Part shown: piece by piece, positions 1 to 8,705 of the stretch
How positions within the stretch are numbered: position 1 is the stretch's first letter
Layout of the letters: the number at the start of each line of letters is the position of its first letter
DNA from: Aureimonas ureilytica
Lineage (GTDB): Bacteria; Pseudomonadota; Alphaproteobacteria; Rhizobiales; Rhizobiaceae
Assembly: GCF_001475935.1 (NCBI RefSeq)
Contig: NZ_LDQA01000008.1
Span: 114,377-178,376 of the forward strand
DNA length: 64,000 nt
Reading direction: 5' to 3'
Position numbers and translations under genes: made by a program
The notes under the pieces: model-generated
Told to the model about the DNA's origin: nothing
Database searches by the model: none
Seen by the model: only the letters and a program-made list of their open reading frames with translations

Positions 1-34
1 GCTCGTCCAGCGCCTCGAAGCGGAACCAGGTCAC
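1..34 (-). CDS. gspF: GspF-like type II secretion inner-membrane protein, N-terminal fragment
   Basis: Only the first 11 codons lie in the window; the gene continues off the left edge. A GTG codon at 34-32 overlaps the TGA of gspE (GTGA overlap), and the translation V/M-TWFRFEALDE resembles the usual beginning of GspF proteins (short residue, then F-R/K-Y/F-x-A-L-D). GspF is the polytopic platform protein that contacts the GspE ATPase. Identity is inferred from this short match plus gene order E-F, so confidence is moderate. Confidence 0.5.
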   Translation of the reverse strand, partial: MTWFRFEALDE

Positions 35-1785
35 AGCGCGTCCCCGCCGCCCAGATGTCGCAGCACTTCTTCCAGGCTCGTTTCCAGCGCCAGCGCCTTG
101 TCGATGCCATTGTCCAGAAGCGTCTGCATGCCGCGCTCGCAGGCAGCCGTCTCGATTTCGCGTTCGGGACGCTCGGCCGCGATCATGGCCGACACGGCGC
201 GATCGATCTCCAGCCCTTCGGCCACCACGGTTCGCCCGCGATAGCCCGTGCCGTTGCAGGCGGGGCAGCCGACGGGATGGGCGAGCGCGATCGGGCCTGC
301 GCCTTTCAAGGCCGGGCGCGCGCGCTCCAGAACGACGCGCTCGGCGAGGCTTGCCGGGCCTATTTGGCGGCAATCCGTGCAGAGAAGCCGAAGCAGACGC
401 TGGGCGACGACGCCGTTCAACACGGCGGCTAGAAGATAGGGCTCGACGCCCATATCCACGAGACGCGTGACGGCGGCGGCGGCGGAGTTGGTGTGCAGCG
501 TGGAGAGCACCAGATGCCCGGTCAGCGCGGCCTGCACGGCGATGCGCGCGGTTTCGCCGTCGCGGATTTCGCCGACCATCACGATGTCGGGGTCCTGGCG
601 CAGAATGGAGCGCAGCGCGGCGGCGAAATCCAGCCCGATGGCCGCATGGGTCTGAACCTGCGTGATGCCCGACATGCGATATTCCACGGGGTCTTCCACC
701 GTCACGATCTTGGTGGCGGTCGTGTTGAGCCCCTGAAGCAGCGTGTAGAGCGTCGTGGTCTTGCCCGAGCCGGTCGGGCCGGTGATCAGGAAGATGCCGT
801 TCGGCCGGTCGGCCATAGCGCGGATGCGCGCGCTCAAGGCCGGCGAGAAGCCGAGCGCGTCCGTGCCGCCCTCCTTGCGGGACTGGCCGAGAAGACGCAG
901 CACCAGTCCTTCGCCATGGGCCGTGGGGAGAACCGACACGCGAACGTCCACCTCGCGCCCGCGATCCACCACCTTCATGCGCCCGTCCTGCGGCAGGCGG
1001 CGCTCGGCGATGTTGAGTTCGGCGAGGATCTTGATACGCGTCGAAAGGCCGGCATGAACGCTTTTCGGCAGGGTTTCGGGGCGCACCAGAACACCGTCCA
1101 CCCGGAAGCGCGCAGTGAGATCGGTCTCGCCCGGCTCGATATGAATGTCGGACGCGCCCAGCTCGAAGGCCGTGCGCAGTAGAGACTGCGCAAGGCGGAT
1201 GATGGGTGCCTGGCGCGCGGCGTCCTCCAGGCGCTCCGTGTCGCTGCCGAGACCGCCTTCCGCCCCGTCGTCCAGCGCCTCGGCCCCGTCCTCGCCGAAG
1301 AGACGACGCAGCGCCGCTTCGAACTGGCTCGGGCCGATCAGCCGGAAATCCGCACCGCCCAAGCCATAGGCGAGCGCGCCGGTGAGGTCGGCCTGAAATG
1401 GATCGACCAGCGCGAGGCAAACGGGCGGGCCGCCTTTCACGGCCAGAACCCGCGCGCGGCGGCAGTAGTCGCCCGGCAGCTGCTCGGGCAGAACGGGCTC
1501 GGCGGGCAGGTCGTCGGCGTCCACGGCGGGCAGGCCGGTATAGGCGGAGAGCGCCTCGATCAGATCGGCTTCGGATAGAAGGCCGAGTTCGGTGAGCACG
1601 ATGGGGAGCGAGGTCTGCGTGGCGAGGGCGGCGCGCGCGCGGTCCGCGCTGATGGGTTCAAGCCGGCCCGTGCCCTGAAGGTGCTCCAGAAAGCCGAGCG
1701 CGCTCAAGGCATCGGCCGCGCGGCCGGCCTTGCGCTTGTCGGGCGCGGGCGAGCCGGGCCTTTTCTTCGATCCCCAAACCAGCAT
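31..1785 (-). CDS. gspE: Type II secretion system ATPase GspE
   Basis: A 584-residue hexameric secretion ATPase that powers pseudopilus assembly at the cytoplasmic face of the inner membrane. Visible features: an N-terminal MshEN/T2SSE-N type domain (about residues 30-170), Walker A GPTGSGKTTT with the lysine near residue 342, the Asp-box/Walker B stretch RQDPDIVMVGEIRD, the HLVLSTLHTN histidine box, and a C-terminal zinc tetracysteine (CTDC and CPAC pairs). The frame stays open upstream to 2304, but homology begins at the ATG at 1785 (MLVWGSKK), and a longer start would run over the divergent gspL. It is followed by gspF with a GTGA overlap. PilB-type ATPases are the alternative; the GspL/M/C-like genes across the divide favour T2SS. 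Confidence 0.93.
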   Translation of the reverse strand: MLVWGSKKRPGSPAPDKRKAGRAADALSALGFLEHLQGTGRLEPISADRARAALATQTSLPIVLTELGLLSEADLIEALSAYTGLPAVDADDLPAEPVLPEQLPGDYCRRARVLAVKGGPPVCLALVDPFQADLTGALAYGLGGADFRLIGPSQFEAALRRLFGEDGAEALDDGAEGGLGSDTERLEDAARQAPIIRLAQSLLRTAFELGASDIHIEPGETDLTARFRVDGVLVRPETLPKSVHAGLSTRIKILAELNIAERRLPQDGRMKVVDRGREVDVRVSVLPTAHGEGLVLRLLGQSRKEGGTDALGFSPALSARIRAMADRPNGIFLITGPTGSGKTTTLYTLLQGLNTTATKIVTVEDPVEYRMSGITQVQTHAAIGLDFAAALRSILRQDPDIVMVGEIRDGETARIAVQAALTGHLVLSTLHTNSAAAAVTRLVDMGVEPYLLAAVLNGVVAQRLLRLLCTDCRQIGPASLAERVVLERARPALKGAGPIALAHPVGCPACNGTGYRGRTVVAEGLEIDRAVSAMIAAERPEREIETAACERGMQTLLDNGIDKALALETSLEEVLRHLGGGDAL

Positions 1786-1960
1786 GGCCGTTCCGTCCCG
1801 TGCCGCCGGCAAAGACCGGCCCGCTCGAAAGGGAGCGGGGCGGGTCAGAGGCGCCGGCCCCTTCGACACAACAGGAGTTTGCTTAACAATCCGTAGACGG
1901 CTGCCGGATAGACTGCGGATCGAACCGAAGGGAAGCCAGGCAGGCGAAGGCGAAGCGCAA

Positions 1961-3043
1961 GTGGTCGCACAGGAGAGCAAGCACGAGGCGCTGGCCGGGA
2001 CGTCGCTCGCGGAGCGCGCGCGCGAGGCGCTCGGCTGGTGGCGGGACGAGCTGGCCGCGATGGTGCCGAACGCCCTGCGGGCGCGAAAGGCCGGTCGGCG
2101 CGCGGCGATCGACTGCGTGCTCCTGCCCGACGGGCGCGCGGCCGTAGCGCTGGCCGAGCCGCGCAAAGGCGCGCTGCCCGACCCGGCCGAGGCGCTGGCG
2201 AGCGGCCCTACGCTTGTCGCCCGGTTGCGCGCTTTGGCCGAACTTGCCCCGGAGCGCACCGTTCGACTTTCGGTGCCGCGCGATCTCTGCTTCATGCGCC
2301 GCACGCGCCTGCCGGCGCGCGCCCTCGGTCATGCCGGCGCGATCCTGCGCCACGAGGCGGAAGGGCTGATGCCCTTCGCCCCGGCCGAGATTCTCGGCGA
2401 TTGGTATGTCGAGACCGAGGACACGGACGCGCGCGAACTCAACATCGTGCATGTCGTGCTGGCCCGCCCGCGCATCCGCGCGCTGGAAGAGGCCATTGCG
2501 GAAGCGGGTTTGACGCTGGTGCGGATCGGCGTCGGCCATGGGGAAGGCCGGCCGGTGCCGGTGGACCTTCTCTCCGTGGACGATCCGAGCCTGCTCGCCG
2601 GCGTGGCCGCGCTTTCGCCCTTCGCCAAGCTCGCGGGCGGCGCGGCGCTTCTGATCCTTCTCGCGACGCCCTTTCTGGCGATCGGGCAGCAGGAGGCCGA
2701 ACTGGACGCGCTTCGCGCCGCCCGCGCCGCGTCGCCCAAGCCCGCCGTCGCCGCGCTGTCGGCCGGGGCCGTCGCGGATTTTCTGGATGCGCGCGCTTTG
2801 CGCCCGCCGGTGGCCCAGGTCCTCGATGATCTCGCCCGCACGCTGCCACGCGACGCCGTCCTGAGCGATCTTAAGCTCGAAGGCGATCGGCTGACCATCG
2901 GCCTGCAGGGCGCGGAGAGGGCGCGCGCGGCACTGCGCGACAGCGCGCTCTTGGCTCCCGCGCCGGGCGACGCCGCGCCGGGCCAACTCGCCTTCACGCT
3001 TCGGGCGCTGGATGCGTCCGGCGGTGAGGGCTCCCAGCCATGA
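1961..3043 (+). CDS. gspL: GspL-like type II secretion assembly protein
   Basis: About 360 residues. The N-terminal part resembles the actin-like cytoplasmic domain of GspL/PilM (segments such as TVRLSVPRDLCFMRR and ILRHEAEGLMPFAPAEI). It is followed by one membrane segment (GGAALLILLATPFLAIG) and a PilN-like periplasmic domain (VAQVLDDLARTLPRDAVLSD). GspL anchors GspE to the membrane. The frame is open from ATG 1730, but that start lies inside gspE on the other strand. I chose the GTG at 1961 (VVAQESKHEALAG), preceded by a purine-rich AGGCGAAGGCGAA stretch; the start is uncertain. The stop overlaps the next gene by ATGA, so L-M-C are translationally coupled. Confidence 0.72.
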   Translation: MVAQESKHEALAGTSLAERAREALGWWRDELAAMVPNALRARKAGRRAAIDCVLLPDGRAAVALAEPRKGALPDPAEALASGPTLVARLRALAELAPERTVRLSVPRDLCFMRRTRLPARALGHAGAILRHEAEGLMPFAPAEILGDWYVETEDTDARELNIVHVVLARPRIRALEEAIAEAGLTLVRIGVGHGEGRPVPVDLLSVDDPSLLAGVAALSPFAKLAGGAALLILLATPFLAIGQQEAELDALRAARAASPKPAVAALSAGAVADFLDARALRPPVAQVLDDLARTLPRDAVLSDLKLEGDRLTIGLQGAERARAALRDSALLAPAPGDAAPGQLAFTLRALDASGGEGSQP

Positions 3044-3606
3044 CCGCGCTTCGTCTTCCCGCATCGCCGCTGGCGCGGCGTGGCCTCGCGCTCCTGATCC
3101 TTCTCATTCTTGTCTGGATCGTCGCGCCGATCTTTTCCGGCCCGCTCGACCGCTGGCGGGACAACCGCGCGGCGCTGGAAACCGAGCGGCTACTGACCGA
3201 ACGCCTCCAGCGGCTCGAAGCGCGCCGTGCGGCGGTGAGCGCGCTCGCAGCGCGCCCCGATGCGCCGCTTCTCGTGGCGGCGGACACGGCCTCGGCCGGC
3301 GGCCGCTTCAGCGGCCGGGTGTTCGAGGCGGTGCCGCCCGAGGCGATGCGGTTGGAGCGCATCGAGATGGACCCGGTGGACGAGCGCCCCGGCGCGCTGA
3401 TGCGCGCGCGCATCGCCTTCACGGCGACGCAAGGCGGGCTGCAAACCTTCCTCGCCGCCATCGAAACCCGCCCGCCCGTCTTGCGAGTGGATGATCTCGC
3501 GTTGGCCTCGCGGCGCGAAGCGGACGGGACGATCCTTCTGTCAGGCACGGCCAGCCTGTCCGGCGTCGCGCTGATCCGGCCCGCGCCGGCGGGGAAGCAG
3601 CCATGA
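3040..3606 (+). CDS. gspM: GspM/PilO-like type II secretion protein
   Basis: A 188-residue bitopic protein: a short basic N-terminus, one transmembrane helix (LALLILLILVWIVAPIF, about residues 16-32), a coiled-coil stretch rich in Glu/Arg/Leu (about 40-70), then a small alpha/beta domain typical of GspM/PilO. These proteins pair with GspL in the inner-membrane platform. Start and stop codons overlap both neighbours (ATGA each side), showing a tight operon. Sequence similarity is weak, as is normal for this family, so the call rests on architecture and position. Confidence 0.65.
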   Translation: MTALRLPASPLARRGLALLILLILVWIVAPIFSGPLDRWRDNRAALETERLLTERLQRLEARRAAVSALAARPDAPLLVAADTASAGGRFSGRVFEAVPPEAMRLERIEMDPVDERPGALMRARIAFTATQGGLQTFLAAIETRPPVLRVDDLALASRREADGTILLSGTASLSGVALIRPAPAGKQP

Positions 3607-4127
3607 GTTCGGTGGTGGACGAAACGGACGGCGCGGGCGCATTTGCCGACCCTGCGCCGAAGACGCTCGGGCGCTTCGCCGGCATGGGCGCGGCCGAGCG
3701 CAGCGCCGCGCTGGCGCTCTGCACCGCGCTCGCTCTAGCGACGCTCGCGCTGACCGACCCGGCTTCCAGCAGTGGTGAAGGCCAAGCGCCGGCGCTGCTC
3801 CGCCAGAGGCCGCCGCTCGTCGGCGGGCCGTTCATGGCCGCGCCTCCGTTCGACCCCGAGCGCCGTGCGCTTGATGGGCCGGGTCGCCTGCCCAGCGAAG
3901 CGCCGGTGCAAGCCGAAGCGCCACCCGCCGCCCCGCCGCTGGTTCTGGCAGGCATTCTATCGAGCGGCGACACGCGCAAAGCGCTATTCGCCGGCATGGA
4001 CACTTGGCTGCCCGAGGGAGCGGACGCTTTCGGCTGGCATGTGGTCGAGATCGAGCCGCGCCGTGTCACCGTCCGGCGCGGCGCGGAAGAGCGTATCCTC
4101 AATGCCAGCGACGCATTGCGGCCCTGA
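3603..4127 (+). CDS. GspC/GspP-like periplasmic-linker protein of type II secretion
   Basis: A 174-residue protein with a cytoplasmic leader, one hydrophobic segment (SAALALCTALALATLAL, about residues 36-52), a Pro/Ala-rich linker, and a C-terminal block (LVLAGILSSGDTRKALFAG through WHVVEIEPRRVTVRRGAEE) that looks like the small homology region of GspC: a beta-rich domain with the 'G-I-...-A-L-I' and 'v-x-x-I-x-x-x-x-V-x-L/V-x-x-G' pattern. GspC links the inner-membrane platform to the secretin. There is no PDZ domain, so it is a short version; GspN or an unnamed pseudopilus accessory protein are alternatives. It is the last gene of the L-M-C run. Confidence 0.55.
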   Translation: MSSVVDETDGAGAFADPAPKTLGRFAGMGAAERSAALALCTALALATLALTDPASSSGEGQAPALLRQRPPLVGGPFMAAPPFDPERRALDGPGRLPSEAPVQAEAPPAAPPLVLAGILSSGDTRKALFAGMDTWLPEGADAFGWHVVEIEPRRVTVRRGAEERILNASDALRP

Positions 4128-4228
4128 CGCGGCCGGTTCGGCGATCTGCCGTGCATTGCCAAAGGGGCGCGTTTCTTCGCGTGATCGCGCGCCTCGTTTC
4201 GAGCCCGCTTTTGTTGCATCTCAAAGCG

Positions 4229-4271
4229 TTGACATTTTCGGCATCGGCGAAAAATAGGCGGCAAAATGTCA
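4229..4271 (+). promoter_or_regulatory. emrAB promoter with nested inverted repeats
   Basis: TTGACA at 4229-4234 is followed 17 bases later by a weak AAATAG at 4252-4257. A perfect 9-bp inverted repeat, TGACATTTT (4230-4238) and AAAATGTCA (4263-4271), brackets the putative core promoter with arm starts 33 bp apart (about three helical turns). A second, inner repeat TTTTCG (4235-4240) / CGAAAA (4248-4253) lies between them. This is a plausible repressor site for the downstream efflux genes; the regulator is unknown. Confidence 0.55.
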
Positions 4272-4317
4272 CTCGTGCTTCCCCGCGAAGCGACGGGACG
4301 CAAGCTCAGAGACCGCC

Positions 4318-5439
4318 ATGGATCAGATCAACCGGAGTGACAATTTGGCTTCGAGCGGAGACAGCGGGTCCGGCGCCGCGCCGCGCCAGCGCTCGAACAC
4401 GCTGCGCCGCGTTCTTCTTCTCGCCGGCCCGATCGTTCTGATCGCCGTCGCGCTTCTCCTCTACTTCCGGGGCGGCGGCACGGTGAGCGAGGCCGATTCC
4501 TATATCGGTGCGCCCAATGTCGCGATCACCCCTGAAGTCGCGGGTCAGGTGGTCGAGGTCGACGTGTCGGAGAACCAGCGCGTGGCCGACGGGGCGGTCC
4601 TGTTCCGGCTCGACCCGGAGCCCTACCAGATCGCCGTGGATCAGGCCAAGGCGCAGCTTCAGCAGACGGAAGAGAAGTTGAAGGGGCTCGTGCTCACCTA
4701 CAAACAGGCCGAGGCCGAGGTGCAGCAGACCCAGGCCGATGTCACCTACGCGCAGCAGCAGTTCGACCGAGCGACCAATCTCGCGCAAACGGGCGTCGGC
4801 ACACGCCAGGAGGCCGATTCCGCGCGGCGCGACCTGCGCGTCGCCAAGGATCAGCTGGTGGCCGCGCAAGCCTCCGCCAGCTCCACGCTGGCCCAGCTTG
4901 GCGGCTCGGCCGACACGCCGCTCGAGGCGCAGGCGACCTATCTGGAAGCCAAGGCGGCGCTCGAAAGCGCGGAACGCAACCTGCGTCTGGCCACCGTCAC
5001 AGCCCCCTTCGCCGGGATCGCCACGCAGGTCGACAATATCGCCGTCGGCTCCTACCTCACGGGCGGCAAGCCCGCCTTCACGCTGGTCTCGACCGAGGCC
5101 TGGGTGGACGCCAACCTGAAGGAAACCGACCTCGTTCACGTCAAGGTCGGCGACGCCGTCGATGTCGTGGTGGACAATTACCCCGATCTCGTTTTGAAGG
5201 GCCGCGTGCAGAGCATCGCGCCCGCATCCGGCTCGGTCTTCTCGCTGCTCCCGGCGCAGAACGCCAGCGGCAACTGGGTGAAGGTCGTTCAGCGCATTCC
5301 CGTGCGCGTCGCGCTGGAGAACGTGCCGGACAATATCGTGCTGCGCGTCGGCGCGAGCGCCACGGTCTCGATCCAGACCGGCTACCATCGCACGGCGGGA
5401 ACCCTCTGGGAGGATATCAAGGGCGTGGTCGGCCTATGA
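4318..5439 (+). CDS. emrA: EmrA-type efflux periplasmic adaptor (HlyD/MFP family)
   Basis: A 373-residue membrane-fusion protein that bridges an inner-membrane MFS pump to an outer-membrane channel. A single N-terminal transmembrane helix (VLLLAGPIVLIAVALLLYF, about 38-56) is followed by a barrel-sandwich/biotinyl-lipoyl half (VEVDVSENQRVADGAVLFRLD), an alpha-helical hairpin rich in Gln/Ala/Glu (about 100-190), the second lipoyl half (ATVTAPFAGIATQVDNIAVG) and a beta-barrel. It overlaps emrB by ATGA, the classical EmrA-EmrB arrangement. Substrates (hydrophobic drugs, phenolics, uncouplers in relatives) cannot be read from sequence. Confidence 0.9.
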   Translation: MDQINRSDNLASSGDSGSGAAPRQRSNTLRRVLLLAGPIVLIAVALLLYFRGGGTVSEADSYIGAPNVAITPEVAGQVVEVDVSENQRVADGAVLFRLDPEPYQIAVDQAKAQLQQTEEKLKGLVLTYKQAEAEVQQTQADVTYAQQQFDRATNLAQTGVGTRQEADSARRDLRVAKDQLVAAQASASSTLAQLGGSADTPLEAQATYLEAKAALESAERNLRLATVTAPFAGIATQVDNIAVGSYLTGGKPAFTLVSTEAWVDANLKETDLVHVKVGDAVDVVVDNYPDLVLKGRVQSIAPASGSVFSLLPAQNASGNWVKVVQRIPVRVALENVPDNIVLRVGASATVSIQTGYHRTAGTLWEDIKGVVGL

Positions 5440-6983
5440 GCGCGCCCGTCGCCCCGGCGCCGGAGGACATCACGCCGGGCGAGCGCGCGGCGATCACGGC
5501 CTGCGTCATGATCGCGACCCTGATGCAGGCGCTCGATTCCACCATCGCCAATGTCGCGCTGCCCTATATGCAGGGCTCGCTCTCGGCCACGAGCGACCAG
5601 ATCAACTGGGTGCTGACCTCCTATATCGTGGCGGCGGCGATCATGACGCCGACCACGGGCTGGCTGGAGCGCCGCTTCGGTCGGCGTCGCGTCTTCATCA
5701 TCTGCATCATCGGATTCGTCGCAGCGTCCATGCTCTGCGGCACGGCGACGAGCCTCACGGAAATGGTGCTGTTTCGCCTCGTGCAGGGCATCTTCGGCGC
5801 GCCGCTCGTGCCGATCGCGCAGTCGACCCTTCTCGACACCTATCCCGTCTCGACGCGCGGACAGGCCATGGCCGTGTTCGGCCTGGGCGTCATGCTCGGG
5901 CCGATCATCGGGCCGACGCTGGGCGGCTGGCTGACCGAATATTACGACTGGCGCTGGGTCTTCTATGTCAACGTGCCGATCGGCGTGGCGGCGCTGGTGC
6001 TGGCGCTCGGCTTCCTGCCCAAGCGTGGCACAGATCCTTCGGCCCGGATCGATCTGTTCGGCTTTGCGACGCTGGGTCTGGCGATCGCCGCGCTTCAGCT
6101 CTTCCTCGATCGGGGCGAACAGCTCGACTGGTTCTCGTCGCTCGAAATCCAGGTCGAACTCGCGCTCTTCCTTCTGGGGCTTTATCTCTTCGTGGTGCAT
6201 ACGGTGACGGCGCGTCGCGCGACCTTCGTGGATCGTCGCCTCTTCACCGACCGGACCTTCGTCGTCAGTCAGTTGCTCGTCTTCATTGTGGGCGCGGTGC
6301 TTCTGGCGACGCTGGCTCTGCTCAGCCCCTATCTGGAAAACCTTCTGGACTATCCCGTGCTCACGGCCGGGCTGGTTCTGGCGCCGCGCGGCATCGGCAC
6401 GATGATCGCCATGGTGGTGGTGGGCAGGCTGATCGCGCGGGTCGATGCGCGCGTGCTTCTGGGCTTCGGCTTCGGGCTGACCGCCTATGCGCTCTACGAG
6501 ATGAGCCTTTATACGCTGGATGTGTCGGAGGCGACGATCATCCGCACGGGGATCATCCAGGGCTTCGGGATCGGCTTCGTCTTCGTGCCGCTGTCCACGG
6601 TCGCCTTCGCCACACTGCCGTCCGAGCTGCGCACGCAGGGCACGGGCTTCTACAGCCTGATGCGCAATATCGGCTCCAGCGTCGGCATTTCGATGATGAC
6701 CTTTCTTCTGACGCGCAACGGCCAGATCCTGCACGCCTCGCTCGGCGAACATGTCTCGCCCTATGCGCGCGGCGTACAATGGCTGGGCGATACGCTGGAC
6801 CTGACGACGGAGCAGGGGCGCGCTGCGGTGAACGCGCTGGTTGGGCAGCAGGCGGAAGTGATCGCCTATGCCGATTGCTTCCGGTTGATGATGGCAGCGA
6901 GCCTCGTGGCGCTGCCGCTTCTGCTTCTGCTCAAGGTGCCCGACGCCGGGTCCGCTCATAAGCCGGCCATGGCGATGGATTGA
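5436..6983 (+). CDS. emrB: EmrB-type multidrug MFS transporter (DHA2 family)
   Basis: A 515-residue, roughly 14-helix proton antiporter of the major facilitator superfamily, DHA2 branch. Characteristic stretches are the first-helix region LMQALDSTIANVALPYMQG, the following INWVLTSYIVAAAIMTPTTG, the cytoplasmic-loop signature GWLERRFGRRRVF, and the antiporter motif region AVFGLGVMLGPIIGPTLGGW. It starts inside the emrA stop (ATGA) and ends just before a strong hairpin shared with the convergent permease gene. It expels compounds through the EmrA adaptor and, presumably, a TolC-like channel encoded elsewhere. Confidence 0.93.
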   Translation: MSAPVAPAPEDITPGERAAITACVMIATLMQALDSTIANVALPYMQGSLSATSDQINWVLTSYIVAAAIMTPTTGWLERRFGRRRVFIICIIGFVAASMLCGTATSLTEMVLFRLVQGIFGAPLVPIAQSTLLDTYPVSTRGQAMAVFGLGVMLGPIIGPTLGGWLTEYYDWRWVFYVNVPIGVAALVLALGFLPKRGTDPSARIDLFGFATLGLAIAALQLFLDRGEQLDWFSSLEIQVELALFLLGLYLFVVHTVTARRATFVDRRLFTDRTFVVSQLLVFIVGAVLLATLALLSPYLENLLDYPVLTAGLVLAPRGIGTMIAMVVVGRLIARVDARVLLGFGFGLTAYALYEMSLYTLDVSEATIIRTGIIQGFGIGFVFVPLSTVAFATLPSELRTQGTGFYSLMRNIGSSVGISMMTFLLTRNGQILHASLGEHVSPYARGVQWLGDTLDLTTEQGRAAVNALVGQQAEVIAYADCFRLMMAASLVALPLLLLLKVPDAGSAHKPAMAMD

Positions 6984-7007
6984 GGGAACAGTTGCCTTCG
7001 AAAGACA

Positions 7008-7029
7008 TCGGCCCGCAGGGGCGGGCCGA
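7008..7029. terminator. Bidirectional hairpin between convergent emrB and NCS1 permease genes
   Basis: A perfect 9-bp stem TCGGCCCGC/GCGGGCCGA with an AGGG loop sits 25 bases after the emrB stop. There is no strong T-tract, as is common in high-GC genomes, so its activity is inferred from placement between two convergent stop codons. Confidence 0.6.
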
Positions 7030-7049
7030 CGACTGTCGTCATCGCGAGG

Positions 7050-7066
7050 AAAGGGTGAACCCTTTT
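7050..7066 (-). terminator. Small hairpin just past the NCS1 permease stop
   Basis: A 6-bp stem AAAGGG/CCCTTT with a TGAA loop lies four bases beyond the leftward permease's stop codon. Read leftward, it is a short A/T-ended stem that could assist termination together with the larger hairpin at 7008-7029. Confidence 0.4.
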
Positions 7067-7070
7067 CGCG

Positions 7071-8522
7071 TCAGGCCGGAACGGGCTTGGCGCCGCGCGC
7101 GGTCCGCAGCGCGTAGTAGAGCGCGCCCGAGATGGCGACGCCGAAGAACCAACCATAGACACCCCACCAGCTCGGCATGATCGAGGTCAGGCCCGGCAGG
7201 ATGGAGGAGAAGAGAATGCCGACGCCCGCGGCCAGAAGGGCGTTGCCGTGCCAGCCATTGCCGAAGCGGAATTCGCCATGCTCCTGGTAGAGCGCGGCGA
7301 CGTCGATCAGGCCCCGACGGATCAGGTAATAATCCACCATCATGACGCCGAAGATCGGGCCCATCGTGTTGCCGATCATGTTGACGAAATGCGCCGCGCC
7401 CCCTTCCCACGGGGCGAAGGGATAGAGCACCAAGGCGATGAAGGCCGCGATATAGCCGCCCTTCTTGAAGTCGATCTGGCGCGGGAAGACATTGGCGAAG
7501 TCGAAGGCCGGCGAGACGAAATTCGCCACGACATTGATGCCGAGCGTCGCCACCGCGAAGGTGATGGCGGCGAGCAGCGCCAGAACCCAGCTGTCGAACT
7601 TGGCCGAGATCTGGTCGGGATGCAGCAGCACCTCGCCATAGACGTTGAAGGCCGCGATGGTGGTGACGCCCGCCACCAGCGAGAAGAGAATGAGATTGAC
7701 CGGCAGGCCCCAGAGATTGCCGATCGTCAGCGAACGCTCGCTCGGGCAATAGCGAGAGAAGTCGCAGAAATTGAGATAGAGCGCCGAAAAGTAGGTGACC
7801 CAGATCGCGGCGACGGCGGCGAGCGCGGCGAATGAGCCTGGCACGCCGGGCACGCCCGCATCCTTGGTCTTCTCCAGAAGCACGTCCATCGGGATCGTGT
7901 GATGGAAGGAAAAGCCGCCGGACTTCACCACCAGATAGACCGCCAGCAGCAGCATCATGACCCAGACGGCGGGGCCGGCCCAGTCCTGGAACTTGCGCAC
8001 GGTCTCCATGCCGTTCTGAATGATGAGGAGCTGGAGGCCCCAGATCACGACGTAACAGATGAGTTCCAGCGTCGAATGGCCGAGCATGTGGCTCGACTGG
8101 TGGAACTGGAGGAGGCTTTCGTTGCGGATCAGAAGCGCGACGATGGCGCCGGAGGCGGCTGCCGTCTGCGCGCCGTACCAGAAGCAGGCGACGATGGCGC
8201 GCACGATGGCCGGGAAGTTCGCGCCCCAGATGCCGAAGGAGGCGCGCGCCAGAACCGGGAAGGGAACGCCGGTTCGAACACCCGCGATGCCCACCATATG
8301 CATCAGGCAGAAGATGATCAGCGAGCCGATGCCGATCGCCAGCAGGAAGTTGACGAAGCTGCCGCAGAAGAGAAACAGGCTGGCGGCGAGATAATAGCCC
8401 CAGAGGCTGTGAACGTCCGACGTCCAGACGTTGAAGATCGAGAAGGCCCCCCAATTGCGCTCCCGCGCGGGCGCCAGATCCTCGTTGATGAGGTCGGGTG
8501 AAGCATTTGGAATGGGGTGCAC
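7071..8522 (-). CDS. NCS1-family nucleobase/hydantoin/allantoin-type permease
   Basis: A 483-residue, roughly 12-helix cation symporter of the NCS1 (cytosine/purine, uracil, thiamine, allantoin) family. The family's helix-1 signature is visible (WGAFSIFNVWTSDVHSLWGY, about residues 22-41), as is FGIWGANFPAIVRAIVACFW. I chose the GTG at 8522 (VHPIPNASPDL): an excellent AAGGAGGA site sits seven bases upstream at 8529-8536, whereas the ATGs at 8540 and 8609 would put that site inside the coding region. The substrate is not determined; the nearby molybdenum oxidoreductase makes a purine or heterocycle plausible, but this is only context. Confidence 0.88.
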   Translation of the reverse strand: MHPIPNASPDLINEDLAPARERNWGAFSIFNVWTSDVHSLWGYYLAASLFLFCGSFVNFLLAIGIGSLIIFCLMHMVGIAGVRTGVPFPVLARASFGIWGANFPAIVRAIVACFWYGAQTAAASGAIVALLIRNESLLQFHQSSHMLGHSTLELICYVVIWGLQLLIIQNGMETVRKFQDWAGPAVWVMMLLLAVYLVVKSGGFSFHHTIPMDVLLEKTKDAGVPGVPGSFAALAAVAAIWVTYFSALYLNFCDFSRYCPSERSLTIGNLWGLPVNLILFSLVAGVTTIAAFNVYGEVLLHPDQISAKFDSWVLALLAAITFAVATLGINVVANFVSPAFDFANVFPRQIDFKKGGYIAAFIALVLYPFAPWEGGAAHFVNMIGNTMGPIFGVMMVDYYLIRRGLIDVAALYQEHGEFRFGNGWHGNALLAAGVGILFSSILPGLTSIMPSWWGVYGWFFGVAISGALYYALRTARGAKPVPA

Positions 8523-8705
8523 GTCTGGTCCTCCTTGCATGGTCGCGGCCAGCCGACAACCCCCGTGCGGCCGCGCGCAGATGCTCGCGCTATCGAAAGG
8601 ACTTGGCAACCATCACGCGCGCGTTATCCGTTGGAAGACTGAGTGGCCGAGACCGGGAGGCTCGGGCGCGAATGCGCCAGCGACCGCCTCGTCTCGATCC
8701 GCTCG

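Noticed and set aside
1..4127. Type IV pilus (PilB/PilM-N-O) instead of type II secretion
   Set aside because: The ATPase has the GspE-type tetracysteine and the third small protein looks GspC-like rather than PilP; the pilus reading is not excluded but is less likely.
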